Shown here piece after piece: positions 27,673 to 34,575 of a DNA stretch of 64,000 nucleotides. The stretch is taken from NCBI RefSeq assembly GCF_003363435.1, contig NZ_QRCT01000013.1:62001-126000 (forward strand), given 5' to 3'. The stretch is from Anaerosacchariphilus polymeriproducens. GTDB taxonomy: Bacteria; Bacillota; Clostridia; Lachnospirales; Lachnospiraceae. A model generated the notes under the pieces. It worked only from the letters and a program-made list of their open reading frames with translations, made no database searches and was not told the origin of the DNA. A program made the position numbers and the translations under genes. The first letter of the stretch is position 1. Every line of letters starts with the position of its first letter.

Positions 27673-28524
27673 TCAAACTGTCAATTTAATAATATTAGTT
27701 AACACAAGTATTGCAAGTAATGAACCTGCAATAACCCTATATACCGCAAATACTTTCATAGGTTTCTTCTTTAAGTAAGTAATAAACTTTTTAATAACGA
27801 TTAAAGCTATAATAAATGCAACAATAAATCCTATTATTAAAGAAAACCACAAAGTCTGTGTCATTATTGAATAGTCAAATTCTAATAAGTCTTTTGCTGA
27901 TGTTCCTATCATTGCAGGGATAGCAATAAAAAAAGAAAATTCTGCTGCTAATGGTGTTGATAACCCAGCCATCCATCCACCCATAATTGTAGATGCACTT
28001 CTTGACATACCCGGACACAAAGCCAATAACTGAAATACTCCTATCTTAAATGCATGTACAAATGTAATATTATCTATTCTGTCTTCTTTACATTTTTTAT
28101 TACTATATAATCTTTCAATCAATAATAATAACAATCCACCAACTATAAATCCAACGATAACAACCTCTGGCTCAAACATAGACTTTATTTTACTATAAAA
28201 CAGCATACCGACAATACTCATAGGAATAGAAGCTACAATTACATTAATTCCAAATTTAAATCCGTTCTTACCTTCTTTGCCTTTTGTAAAGATAAATATA
28301 AAAAAATCAATTATACTATCTTTAATTTTACTCCAGTATAATACAACTACTGCCATGATAGCTCCAAGCTGAATTACAACTTCATACATCTTAGCAAACG
28401 CTCCCTCAAAACCAATTGCCCATCCAACTAAAATCATGTGACCAGTAGAAGATATAGGAATAAATTCAGTAATGCCTTCTACAATACCAATTATAATCGC
28501 TTTCAATATTAAGATAATATCCAT
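27673..28524 (-). CDS. uppP: Undecaprenyl-diphosphatase UppP/BacA, bacteriocin-island copy
   Basis: A 283-residue polytopic membrane enzyme that dephosphorylates undecaprenyl pyrophosphate for recycling of the cell-wall lipid carrier; overproduction gives bacitracin resistance. The catalytic motif EGITEFIPISSTGH has E16, E20 and H29, and the second motif PGMSRSAST has R175. It lies 77 bases after the HlyD-type gene on the same strand, with an AAAGGAG ribosome site; TATAAT in the gap could also give it a promoter of its own. UppP is the sensitivity determinant for the two-peptide bacteriocins lactococcin G and enterocin 1071, so a locus-borne copy may serve in self-protection (inference). Whether it is the only uppP in the genome is unknown. 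Confidence 0.95.
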   Translation of the reverse strand: MDIILILKAIIIGIVEGITEFIPISSTGHMILVGWAIGFEGAFAKMYEVVIQLGAIMAVVVLYWSKIKDSIIDFFIFIFTKGKEGKNGFKFGINVIVASIPMSIVGMLFYSKIKSMFEPEVVIVGFIVGGLLLLLIERLYSNKKCKEDRIDNITFVHAFKIGVFQLLALCPGMSRSASTIMGGWMAGLSTPLAAEFSFFIAIPAMIGTSAKDLLEFDYSIMTQTLWFSLIIGFIVAFIIALIVIKKFITYLKKKPMKVFAVYRVIAGSLLAILVLTNIIKLTV

Positions 28525-28601
28525 ATTTTTTTCTCCTTTCGACTATTAGAATAAACTCTTTTTTTCATATTATAGAATTAATAAAATAAAATTGCATAAA
28601 T

Positions 28602-29645
28602 CTAATTCAATAAATTAATTTTTTCTAATATATAAAACAAAACCCTTTTTTTTCCTGTTATGACTTTTACTTCACAATTCATACCCACTTTTAATTTCTC
28701 CTCTTTTCCTTTTTTATTATATAGTGAATTATTGTCTAAAGTAGTCTTTGCGATATAATATGAGGAACTTTTTTTATCATTTATTTTAATATCTTTTGAT
28801 ATGTTTTTAATCTTACCCGAAATTAATCCATATTCTGAAACAGGAAACGAATAAAATTCTATTTTAACTTGCATACCCTCTTTTATTTTTCCAATATTTT
28901 TATTATCAATAAATGTATCAATCAAATATTTACTTTTAGGTATAATAGTTAAAGGTTCTTCACCTTCATGGATTTTATTTCCTTCTACAATATCAAATTT
29001 AAAATTTACAGAACCATCTTTTTTAGCAATTACTGTTGATTTTTTAATTTCCTTATTTATTATTGCACATTTTTTTAACAAATCATTTTTTTTCGCCTTA
29101 TATGATTTTAATTCTCCATATATCGTATTAATTTCTGTTAATCTTTCTTTTTCTGAGTTTAATGGATTCGTTTTAATTGTAATTAAATCAAAACGTGATT
29201 TATACTCATCAAAATAGACATTTTTTTGTAAAGACTGAAAATTATTTATATTACCGTTCAATGCGTCTAAATAGGCATTTAATATTAATAACCTATCTTC
29301 TACATCACTAAGATTTTTGCTATAATCTTTTAATTCAGTAGCTAATTCATCATGATTAATTACATATATTATATCTCCTTTTTTTACTTCATCTCCATCA
29401 TTTACTTTTACCTTTTCAATTTGTCCTTCAATTTCATTTGTTATAGTTAAAACTTTTTCTGATGTCTTTAATATTCCATTATATTTTATGACAATGTCAA
29501 TTTTACATAAATAAGCCCATATTAAAAATGAAATTATTATAGATAATACTAAATAAATAAATAATACAAAAAATGGATGGGGTCTAGATTCATAAACCTC
29601 TTTGCTATTAGACATGCCATTCATATCCATAAGTAATGGTTTCAT
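28602..29645 (-). CDS. HlyD-family bacteriocin export accessory protein
   Basis: A 347-residue membrane-fusion-type protein. It has a short cytosolic N terminus, one membrane helix at about 25-47, a biotinyl-lipoyl-like segment (EGQIEKVKVNDGDEVKKGD), a coiled-coil region (about 110-195) and a second lipoyl half plus beta-barrel (from about 200). Such proteins (BlpB, LcnD, ComB type) work with peptidase-containing ABC exporters to move double-glycine peptides across the membrane. Its ATG overlaps the last base of the exporter stop region, so the two genes are translationally coupled. The sequence is AT-rich. Confidence 0.92.
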   Translation of the reverse strand: MKPLLMDMNGMSNSKEVYESRPHPFFVLFIYLVLSIIISFLIWAYLCKIDIVIKYNGILKTSEKVLTITNEIEGQIEKVKVNDGDEVKKGDIIYVINHDELATELKDYSKNLSDVEDRLLILNAYLDALNGNINNFQSLQKNVYFDEYKSRFDLITIKTNPLNSEKERLTEINTIYGELKSYKAKKNDLLKKCAIINKEIKKSTVIAKKDGSVNFKFDIVEGNKIHEGEEPLTIIPKSKYLIDTFIDNKNIGKIKEGMQVKIEFYSFPVSEYGLISGKIKNISKDIKINDKKSSSYYIAKTTLDNNSLYNKKGKEEKLKVGMNCEVKVITGKKRVLFYILEKINLLN

Positions 29646-31843
29646 TATTCTTCCCCGCTTTCTAATGTCTGTTGTTTTACAAGCTCTGCATATTCCCCAC
29701 TTAATTTTATTAATTCTATATGAGATCCTTCTTCAATTATTTTACCTTTATCCATAACAAAAATTTTATCACATTTTTTAATTGTACTTAATCTGTGTGC
29801 TATAAATATTACTGTTGTATTTATGCATAATTTATGAATTGTCTCATCTATCATTCTTTCAGTAATGGCATCTAAATTACTTGTAGCTTCATCTAAAATT
29901 AATATATCCGGTTTTTTTAACATTGCTCTTGCTATAGATAATCTCTGTCTTTGTCCTCCAGATATATTTGCACCATTTTCTTCAAGATTAGTATTATATC
30001 TTAAAGGGAGTTCATTAATAAAATCATGTGCATGTGCTAATTTAGAAGCTTCTATAGCATCTTCTATTGATGTATTAACCATGCCAAAAGATAGATTTTC
30101 TAATATACTTCCACTAAATAAAAATGTTTCTTGTGAAATATATGCAATTTTATCTCTCAAAATTTCGATTTGAATATCGTCAATTTTATTATCATTTAAT
30201 AAAATATCTCCAGATTCAGTTTTATATAAATATAATAATAATTTAAAAAGAGTTGATTTTCCAGATCCACTCTCACCAACAAAAGCTACTTTTTGTCCAC
30301 ATTTAATTTTTAAGTTAATATTTTCTAACACTAACTTTCTAGTCCCATAGCGGAAATTCACATTCTTAAATTCAATATCACCTAATAAATTCTTTGGTCT
30401 TATTTTTTTTTCTTCTATTTTTGTTTTTTCAATTTCTAAATCTAAAATTTCTCCCAAACGATTAGCCGCTACTATAGCTGTCTGCATTTTTGGTTGTAGG
30501 TTAATTAAATTTTTTACGGGTTCTAAAAAATAAATCAGTAAAGAATTAAATACTACTAATTGACCTATTGTAATATTTCCATGAATAACATTAAAACTAC
30601 CAACCCATAATATAATTATTCCTCCAATAACTTCTACTATAGTTTTTAGTGCATCTTGTAAATTTTCGATACAATATAATTTAAAAACACTTTTAAGAAG
30701 TTTAACAAATTTAATTTCAGTTTTTAGATTTGCATTTCTTTCTGCATTATAAGTTTTTATCATCTGTATTCCATGTAATGATTCCACTAAAAAAGCCGTT
30801 AACTTTGCATTATTTTCCATTTGATTACGATTTAAACGATGATATGACTTATTAAATGACCATACTATTAATAAATACAATCCAAGCATTATAATTGTTA
30901 CAAAAAACATTGCAGAATTTTGCCTAAATAATATAATACCGCCAATAATTGCCATTATCGTATCTATCATTAGTGTTAATACCGCCCCTGAAATAGCATC
31001 TCTCACTTTGCCAGCATCCTGAAATCTAGATATTATTTCTCCTACTTTTCTTGTACCAAAAAAATTCATCGGGAGATTAATTACATGTTTATAATATCCA
31101 AACAATAATGCTATATCAATCTTTTGGCTTAAATATAATAATAGATGTGAACGAAAAGCGGATAATAATACTTTAAAAATACTTAAAATTATTATCCCTA
31201 TAGAAAGCACCATTAACGTCTCACTCAAATTGTTTGGAAGTATATAATCTATTAATGCTTGAAAATAAAATGCTCCTAAAATACCTAAAAATGTATATAT
31301 CAAAGATGCAATAAATATATGTATTAATATTTTTTTATGAGGTATTAATAAAGATAAAAAACTTTTAAATAAACCTTTTGTCTTATCACCAGTTTTAAAT
31401 TTCATTGTTGGTGTCATAAAAATAATAACTCCAGTCCATCGATATTTAGAATTTTCACTTTCTTTAACGTTTATCCCAAAAAACTGTTCTGGTTTAAGAG
31501 TAATTAATCCTTCTGCTGGGTCTGCTATAATAATTTTTTTCCTTGTAATTTTATGTATAACAATATAATGAAATAAATTGCTATCTATTACAACATGAGC
31601 AATACACGGTAATGGAAAATCAGAAAAAAAAGCTTCCTTATCTCCTTTCATACCTTTTGCACTAAAACCTATTTGTTCAGCCGCTTTAATAATACCATAT
31701 ACATTTGTTCCTTGTTTATCAGTACCTGCATATTCTCTTATTTTTGAAATAGGTGTTCTTAATCCATATTGTTTTGAAATAGTTGCAAGACAAGCTGCAC
31801 CACAATCAGTTGTGTCTTGTTGTTTTATACATGAGTATTTCAT
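29645..31843 (-). CDS. C39-peptidase-containing ABC exporter (PCAT) for double-glycine peptides
   Basis: A 732-residue exporter that cuts the leader after a Gly-Gly pair and exports the peptide. The N-terminal C39 protease domain (1 to about 140) has the triad C14 (TTDCGAACLA), H92 (LFHYIVIH) and D108 (IIADPAEG). A six-helix membrane domain spans about 165-445. The ATPase domain has Walker A GESGSGKST, the Q-loop, signature ISGGQRQRLS and Walker B ILILDEATSN. All catalytic residues are intact. It is followed by the HlyD partner and preceded by the two peptide genes, with a terminator between. It thus matches the class II bacteriocin export machinery (LagD/BlpA/ComA type). Confidence 0.95.
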   Translation of the reverse strand: MKYSCIKQQDTTDCGAACLATISKQYGLRTPISKIREYAGTDKQGTNVYGIIKAAEQIGFSAKGMKGDKEAFFSDFPLPCIAHVVIDSNLFHYIVIHKITRKKIIIADPAEGLITLKPEQFFGINVKESENSKYRWTGVIIFMTPTMKFKTGDKTKGLFKSFLSLLIPHKKILIHIFIASLIYTFLGILGAFYFQALIDYILPNNLSETLMVLSIGIIILSIFKVLLSAFRSHLLLYLSQKIDIALLFGYYKHVINLPMNFFGTRKVGEIISRFQDAGKVRDAISGAVLTLMIDTIMAIIGGIILFRQNSAMFFVTIIMLGLYLLIVWSFNKSYHRLNRNQMENNAKLTAFLVESLHGIQMIKTYNAERNANLKTEIKFVKLLKSVFKLYCIENLQDALKTIVEVIGGIIILWVGSFNVIHGNITIGQLVVFNSLLIYFLEPVKNLINLQPKMQTAIVAANRLGEILDLEIEKTKIEEKKIRPKNLLGDIEFKNVNFRYGTRKLVLENINLKIKCGQKVAFVGESGSGKSTLFKLLLYLYKTESGDILLNDNKIDDIQIEILRDKIAYISQETFLFSGSILENLSFGMVNTSIEDAIEASKLAHAHDFINELPLRYNTNLEENGANISGGQRQRLSIARAMLKKPDILILDEATSNLDAITERMIDETIHKLCINTTVIFIAHRLSTIKKCDKIFVMDKGKIIEEGSHIELIKLSGEYAELVKQQTLESGEE

Positions 31844-31999
31844 CGTTCCCTTTATGTCTCCATGTTTCTATTAATTATTTTGATTCTCTAATATTTAAAA
31901 TTTATTTCAATCTCAATAAGCAATCTTTATGTAATTTACTGCAATAATAGCACTCTACGTATATGTAATAATAAGAGTTAAACAATTGAAAATAATCAC

Positions 32000-32054
32000 A
32001 AAAATGGAGCCATAACAATCCCAACTAAAACTTGTTAGTTTTGAAACAGCTCCA
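32000..32054 (-). terminator. Terminator or attenuator between peptide and export genes
   Basis: On the minus strand TGGAGC pairs with GGCTCCA, with an inner AAACTAACAAGTTT element, followed by TTTTTG. It sits 19 bases after the second peptide gene and about 155 bases before the exporter gene. Partial termination here would give more peptide than exporter mRNA. Downstream, a weak TTGAGA-17-TATTAG pair could start exporter transcripts. Confidence 0.65.
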
Positions 32055-32073
32055 ATTCTAATAATAAATATTT

Positions 32074-32250
32074 CTATTTATTATGTTTTTTGTGCCATCT
32101 TTCCATTTGTCCAGCTGTAGTTGAAGCATCAAGTCCTTTACATATATAATATAATCCTTTTCCTACAACATTTCCAATATCATTAAACGCACTACCTCCA
32201 TTAATACTTCTACTTTCATTAATTGTTAACTCGCAAAATTTATTTAACAT
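32074..32250 (-). CDS. Double-glycine class II bacteriocin precursor, peptide B
   Basis: A 58-residue precursor. The leader MLNKFCELTINESRSINGG matches the double-glycine leader pattern (L-x-x-x-E-x-x-x-I-x-G-G) and predicts cleavage after residue 19. The 39-residue mature part begins SAFNDIGNVVGKGLYY, contains a GxxxG motif (GNVVG), AxxxA and SxxxG motifs in DASTTAG, and ends in a cationic tail (WHKKHNK). Only one cysteine is in the mature part, so no disulphide is possible within it. A ribosome site AAAGGAAG precedes the ATG. No modification enzymes are nearby, so an unmodified peptide is expected. It lies 24 bases after the CPBP-type gene. Confidence 0.88.
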   Translation of the reverse strand: MLNKFCELTINESRSINGGSAFNDIGNVVGKGLYYICKGLDASTTAGQMERWHKKHNK

Positions 32251-32274
32251 AATTTATCTTCCTTTCAAATTTCT

Positions 32275-32736
32275 TTATTTAAATATATTTGTTATATATG
32301 ATATACAATTATATATTGAATGTATTAAAAATAATATTTTGTAAGATGTAAATCTTTTGTTCGGATAAAACATATATGAAAAAATATATATATATCCTAT
32401 ACCACTTGCTATCAACATATAAGATATAGAATGATAATGTAACGCACCAAATATAATAGAAATTAGAACCGCTACAATATAATTTCGTTTTATAATTATT
32501 TTTGCAATCTTAACTAAATAAACTAATAAAATCGTTTCAATACCTGGTCCAATAAATGTTATTAAAATAAACATAAATATTGAAAACGAATTATAATCTT
32601 TTATATATATTTCATCAGTTATATTAATACCAAATAAACCAGCAATATATATAAATAAATAATTAAATATAAAACATATTAATACTGATAACAAAATAAA
32701 TTTTACATCACTAATTTCTCTTACTCTTTTAAACAT
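32275..32736 (-). CDS. CPBP-like intramembrane protein, candidate bacteriocin immunity protein
   Basis: A 153-residue protein with about four to five membrane segments. It resembles the CPBP (Abi) family of intramembrane proteases, members of which provide immunity in plantaricin and sakacin-type class IIb loci. Motif 2 is present as F96-x3-H100 and motif 3 as H139-x3-N143, but motif 1 has a single glutamate (E67 in GPGIETILL) and lacks the usual second Glu and Arg. It may be a weak or inactive protease. I use the ATG at 32736; an upstream TTG overlapping the previous stop is too close to the ribosome site. It sits between the two peptide genes, the usual place for an immunity gene. Confidence 0.8.
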   Translation of the reverse strand: MFKRVREISDVKFILLSVLICFIFNYLFIYIAGLFGINITDEIYIKDYNSFSIFMFILITFIGPGIETILLVYLVKIAKIIIKRNYIVAVLISIIFGALHYHSISYMLIASGIGYIYIFSYMFYPNKRFTSYKILFLIHSIYNCISYITNIFK

Positions 32737-32744
32737 TCTATATA

Positions 32745-32906
32745 TCAATCACCCCAATTATCTTTATTCCCAGCCTCTACGAAGCCATGACCAACACCTT
32801 TTATAAAATTATAAGCTGGATCTATTAAAGATATTACCGTTTCCCATTTCCCTCCACCTTCGATTGTATACATTTCCTCTTCTGATAAAAACTCAAAATT
32901 ATTCAT
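32745..32906 (-). CDS. Double-glycine class II bacteriocin precursor, peptide A
   Basis: A 53-residue precursor and the first gene of the island operon. The leader MNNFEFLSEEEMYTIEGG is an excellent match to bacteriocin double-glycine leaders (L-S-x-E-E-x-x-x-I-x-G-G); cleavage is predicted after residue 18. The 35-residue mature part begins GKWETVISLIDPAYNF and has a GxxxG motif (GVGHG) in a short helix-like segment, then an acidic C terminus with WGD. No cysteine is present. A consensus AGGAGG ribosome site lies 8-9 bases before the ATG. Together with peptide B it forms a likely class IIb pair; synergy is inferred, not shown. Confidence 0.88.
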   Translation of the reverse strand: MNNFEFLSEEEMYTIEGGGKWETVISLIDPAYNFIKGVGHGFVEAGNKDNWGD

Positions 32907-32939
32907 TTAATCTTCCTCCTTATTAATTTATAATATTAT

Positions 32940-32991
32940 TTCTTAACGTTAAGAACTTAGATATTATATAACACATTTTAATAAATGTAAA
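32940..32991 (-). promoter_or_regulatory. Bacteriocin-operon promoter with 16-bp palindromic operator
   Basis: On the minus strand TTTACA, a 17-base spacer and perfect TATAAT are visible (-35 at 32986-32991, -10 at 32963-32968). Seven bases downstream the perfect palindrome TTCTTAACGTTAAGAA (32940-32955) covers the predicted transcription start. A repressor bound there would block the promoter. No regulator gene is found in the island, so the binding protein must be encoded elsewhere. Confidence 0.75.
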
Positions 32992-33131
32992 TAGTTTAAA
33001 ATTATGTTATGTAAATATATTGATGCTTACTCCCTTAATTATAATCATGAAAATGTATTGCATTATTTTATGTATACCTTTTACAGCCTGAATCTTAAAT
33101 TACAATATAATTCATTATAACTATAAATTAC

Positions 33132-34179
33132 GGCTCTATAATAAATGTTGGGGTGTAAACTTACACTTCCAACATTTTTATTATTTTTGTAATAAAATAT
33201 TACCTTTTCAGTTAAAAGATTGTTATTTAATTCTAAATAAACTTCGATATCACTGTTCATGCGGCAAAAGATTTTTTGAAAGTTATTCTCTTTCTTTCAA
33301 GATATCAACAACGGACAAGGCGACTTACACACGCCATTGCTAATGAGCTAAGAGATACTGTAAGCATCAAGCATGTATCTAACAAACTTAACATTTCAGC
33401 CTCTACTGTAACAAGGATTCTGGATACTTTAAATTATGAACTTCCAACATTAAAGAAAGCGATTGCAATTGATGAGTTTAAAGTGAATGCCAATACTGGA
33501 AAATACCAATATATACTTGTTGATTCTCTTAAATGTAAGGTGTTAGACATTTTTCCAGACAGTACACAGTCCCACTTAACTTCTTATTTTAGAACGATTC
33601 CCAAAAAAGAACGTAATCATATGACACCAACACTTAGGAAATACTACAAAAGAAGCAAAACTCTAATACACAAAAGATACGATTCTTTAAAACAAGAAGA
33701 TAAGAAGGCCTGCGACATTATGCTTCTTTACAATGATGAATTACGTAAAGCTCATTACTTAAAAGAATGGTTTTATAAAATTTGTCAGGAAACAAAATAC
33801 TCATTCCAACGTGAACAGTTCTTGAAATGGCTTGCAAATGCAGAAACATGTGGAATGAAAGACTTTGAAGATGTAGCAGCTACCTATAGACGTTTCTCAA
33901 AAGGTATTTTGAGTGCTTTTAAATATGGGATTACAAATGATCCAACTGAAGGTTTTAATAATAAAATCAAAGTAATGAAACGTACATCTTATGGAATTAG
34001 GAATTTTGAAAGATTTAGAACAAGAATATTACATTGTACTAATTAATAAAAAGCGAACTAACAAAGAGGATTATTTGCTAGTCTAAATATCCTTTCAATA
34101 GATGATAATATTAAAATTCCCTAACATCAGTAGAGGGGCGTGATTCAAAGAATCACACCCCAACTATTGACACAGAGCC
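33132..34179 (+). mobile_element. Decayed ISL3-family insertion sequence
   Basis: The 1048-base element has recognisable imperfect terminal inverted repeats. The left end begins GGCTCTATAATAAATGTTGG and the right end, read inward, begins GGCTCTGTGTCAATAGTTGG; both continue with GGTGT. Between them is a frameshifted and internally deleted transposase. Direct repeats of 8 bases, as ISL3 elements make, are not present at the ends, so the element has rearranged or is old. It flanks the promoter side of the bacteriocin island. Confidence 0.85.
33212..34046 (+). pseudogene. ISL3-family transposase, frameshifted and internally deleted
   Basis: Residual zinc-finger-like sequence (RYHCSCGKRFFES) is in one frame; the reading then continues in another as SRYQQRTRRLTHAIANELRD, showing a frameshift near 33275-33300. 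The DDE domain starts normally with IDEFKVN, but FRTIPKKERNHM runs straight into TPTLRKYYKRSK. The part that normally lies between, which carries the second catalytic Asp and the DRFHV-type motif, is missing. The C-terminal DPTEGFNNKIKVMKR with the catalytic Glu is present. The full-length protein in the family is about 400 residues. It should be inactive. Confidence 0.88.
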
Positions 34180-34201
34180 TTTTTATATTTAACTATAAAA
34201 T

Positions 34202-34543
34202 AAGCAAGACGATAAGCCGGGTTATGTCGTGAGTGATCATCTATCTAGGATGATTGTCACCAATCACCTCAAGCAACCTACCTAAAGCTAGCGGGCCACG
34301 TTATCGCTTTTATTCGGTTTTGCTTCGAATGGGGTTTACATGTGCCCTCCTTGTTACCAAGAAGGCGGTAGGCTCTTACTCTACCCTTCCACCCTTACCA
34401 GTAAAATACTGGCGGTATATTTCTGTTGCACTGGCCTTGGAGTCACCTCCACCGGACGTTATCCGGCATCCTGCCCTATGAAGCCCGGACTTTCCTCACC
34501 TACGGTCTTTCGACACTTGTAGCTGCGATCACTTATCTTACTT
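34202..34543 (-). ncRNA. rnpB: RNase P RNA
   Basis: The catalytic RNA of RNase P. On the minus strand the conserved GAGGAAAGTCCGGGCTTC near the 5' end and ACATAACCCGGCTTATCG near the 3' end are unmistakable, with GGTAACAAGGAGGGC and CAGTGCAACAGAAATATACC in between. The ends are placed by a 9-pair P1 helix (AAGTAAGAT with GTCTTGCTT), so they are good to a few bases. It lies between the ISL3 remnant and the nucleoside-kinase gene. Confidence 0.96.
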
Positions 34544-34546
34544 AGC

Positions 34547-34575
34547 ATTATATTTTAACATAAATTAAACTTTAA
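34547..34575 (-). promoter_or_regulatory. Predicted promoter for rnpB
   Basis: TTAAAG, a 17-base spacer and perfect TATAAT occur on the minus strand just before rnpB, overlapping the last codons of the nucleoside-kinase gene. The short distance from the -10 box suggests that the true 5' end of the RNA is a few bases inside my annotation. Confidence 0.6.

Noticed and set aside
32074-32906. Lanthipeptide or sactipeptide precursor
   Set aside because: The mature peptides have one cysteine or none, and no LanM, LanB/C or radical-SAM modification gene is present.
33118-34199. Ten-base direct repeat TAACTATAAA on both sides of the ISL3 remnant
   Set aside because: The copies lie 4 and 10 bases away from the element ends, so they are not a target-site duplication; AT-rich sequence makes chance likely.
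34254-34522. Two overlapping open frames of 60-75 codons
   Set aside because: They lie antisense inside rnpB, whose conserved sequence fully explains the region.
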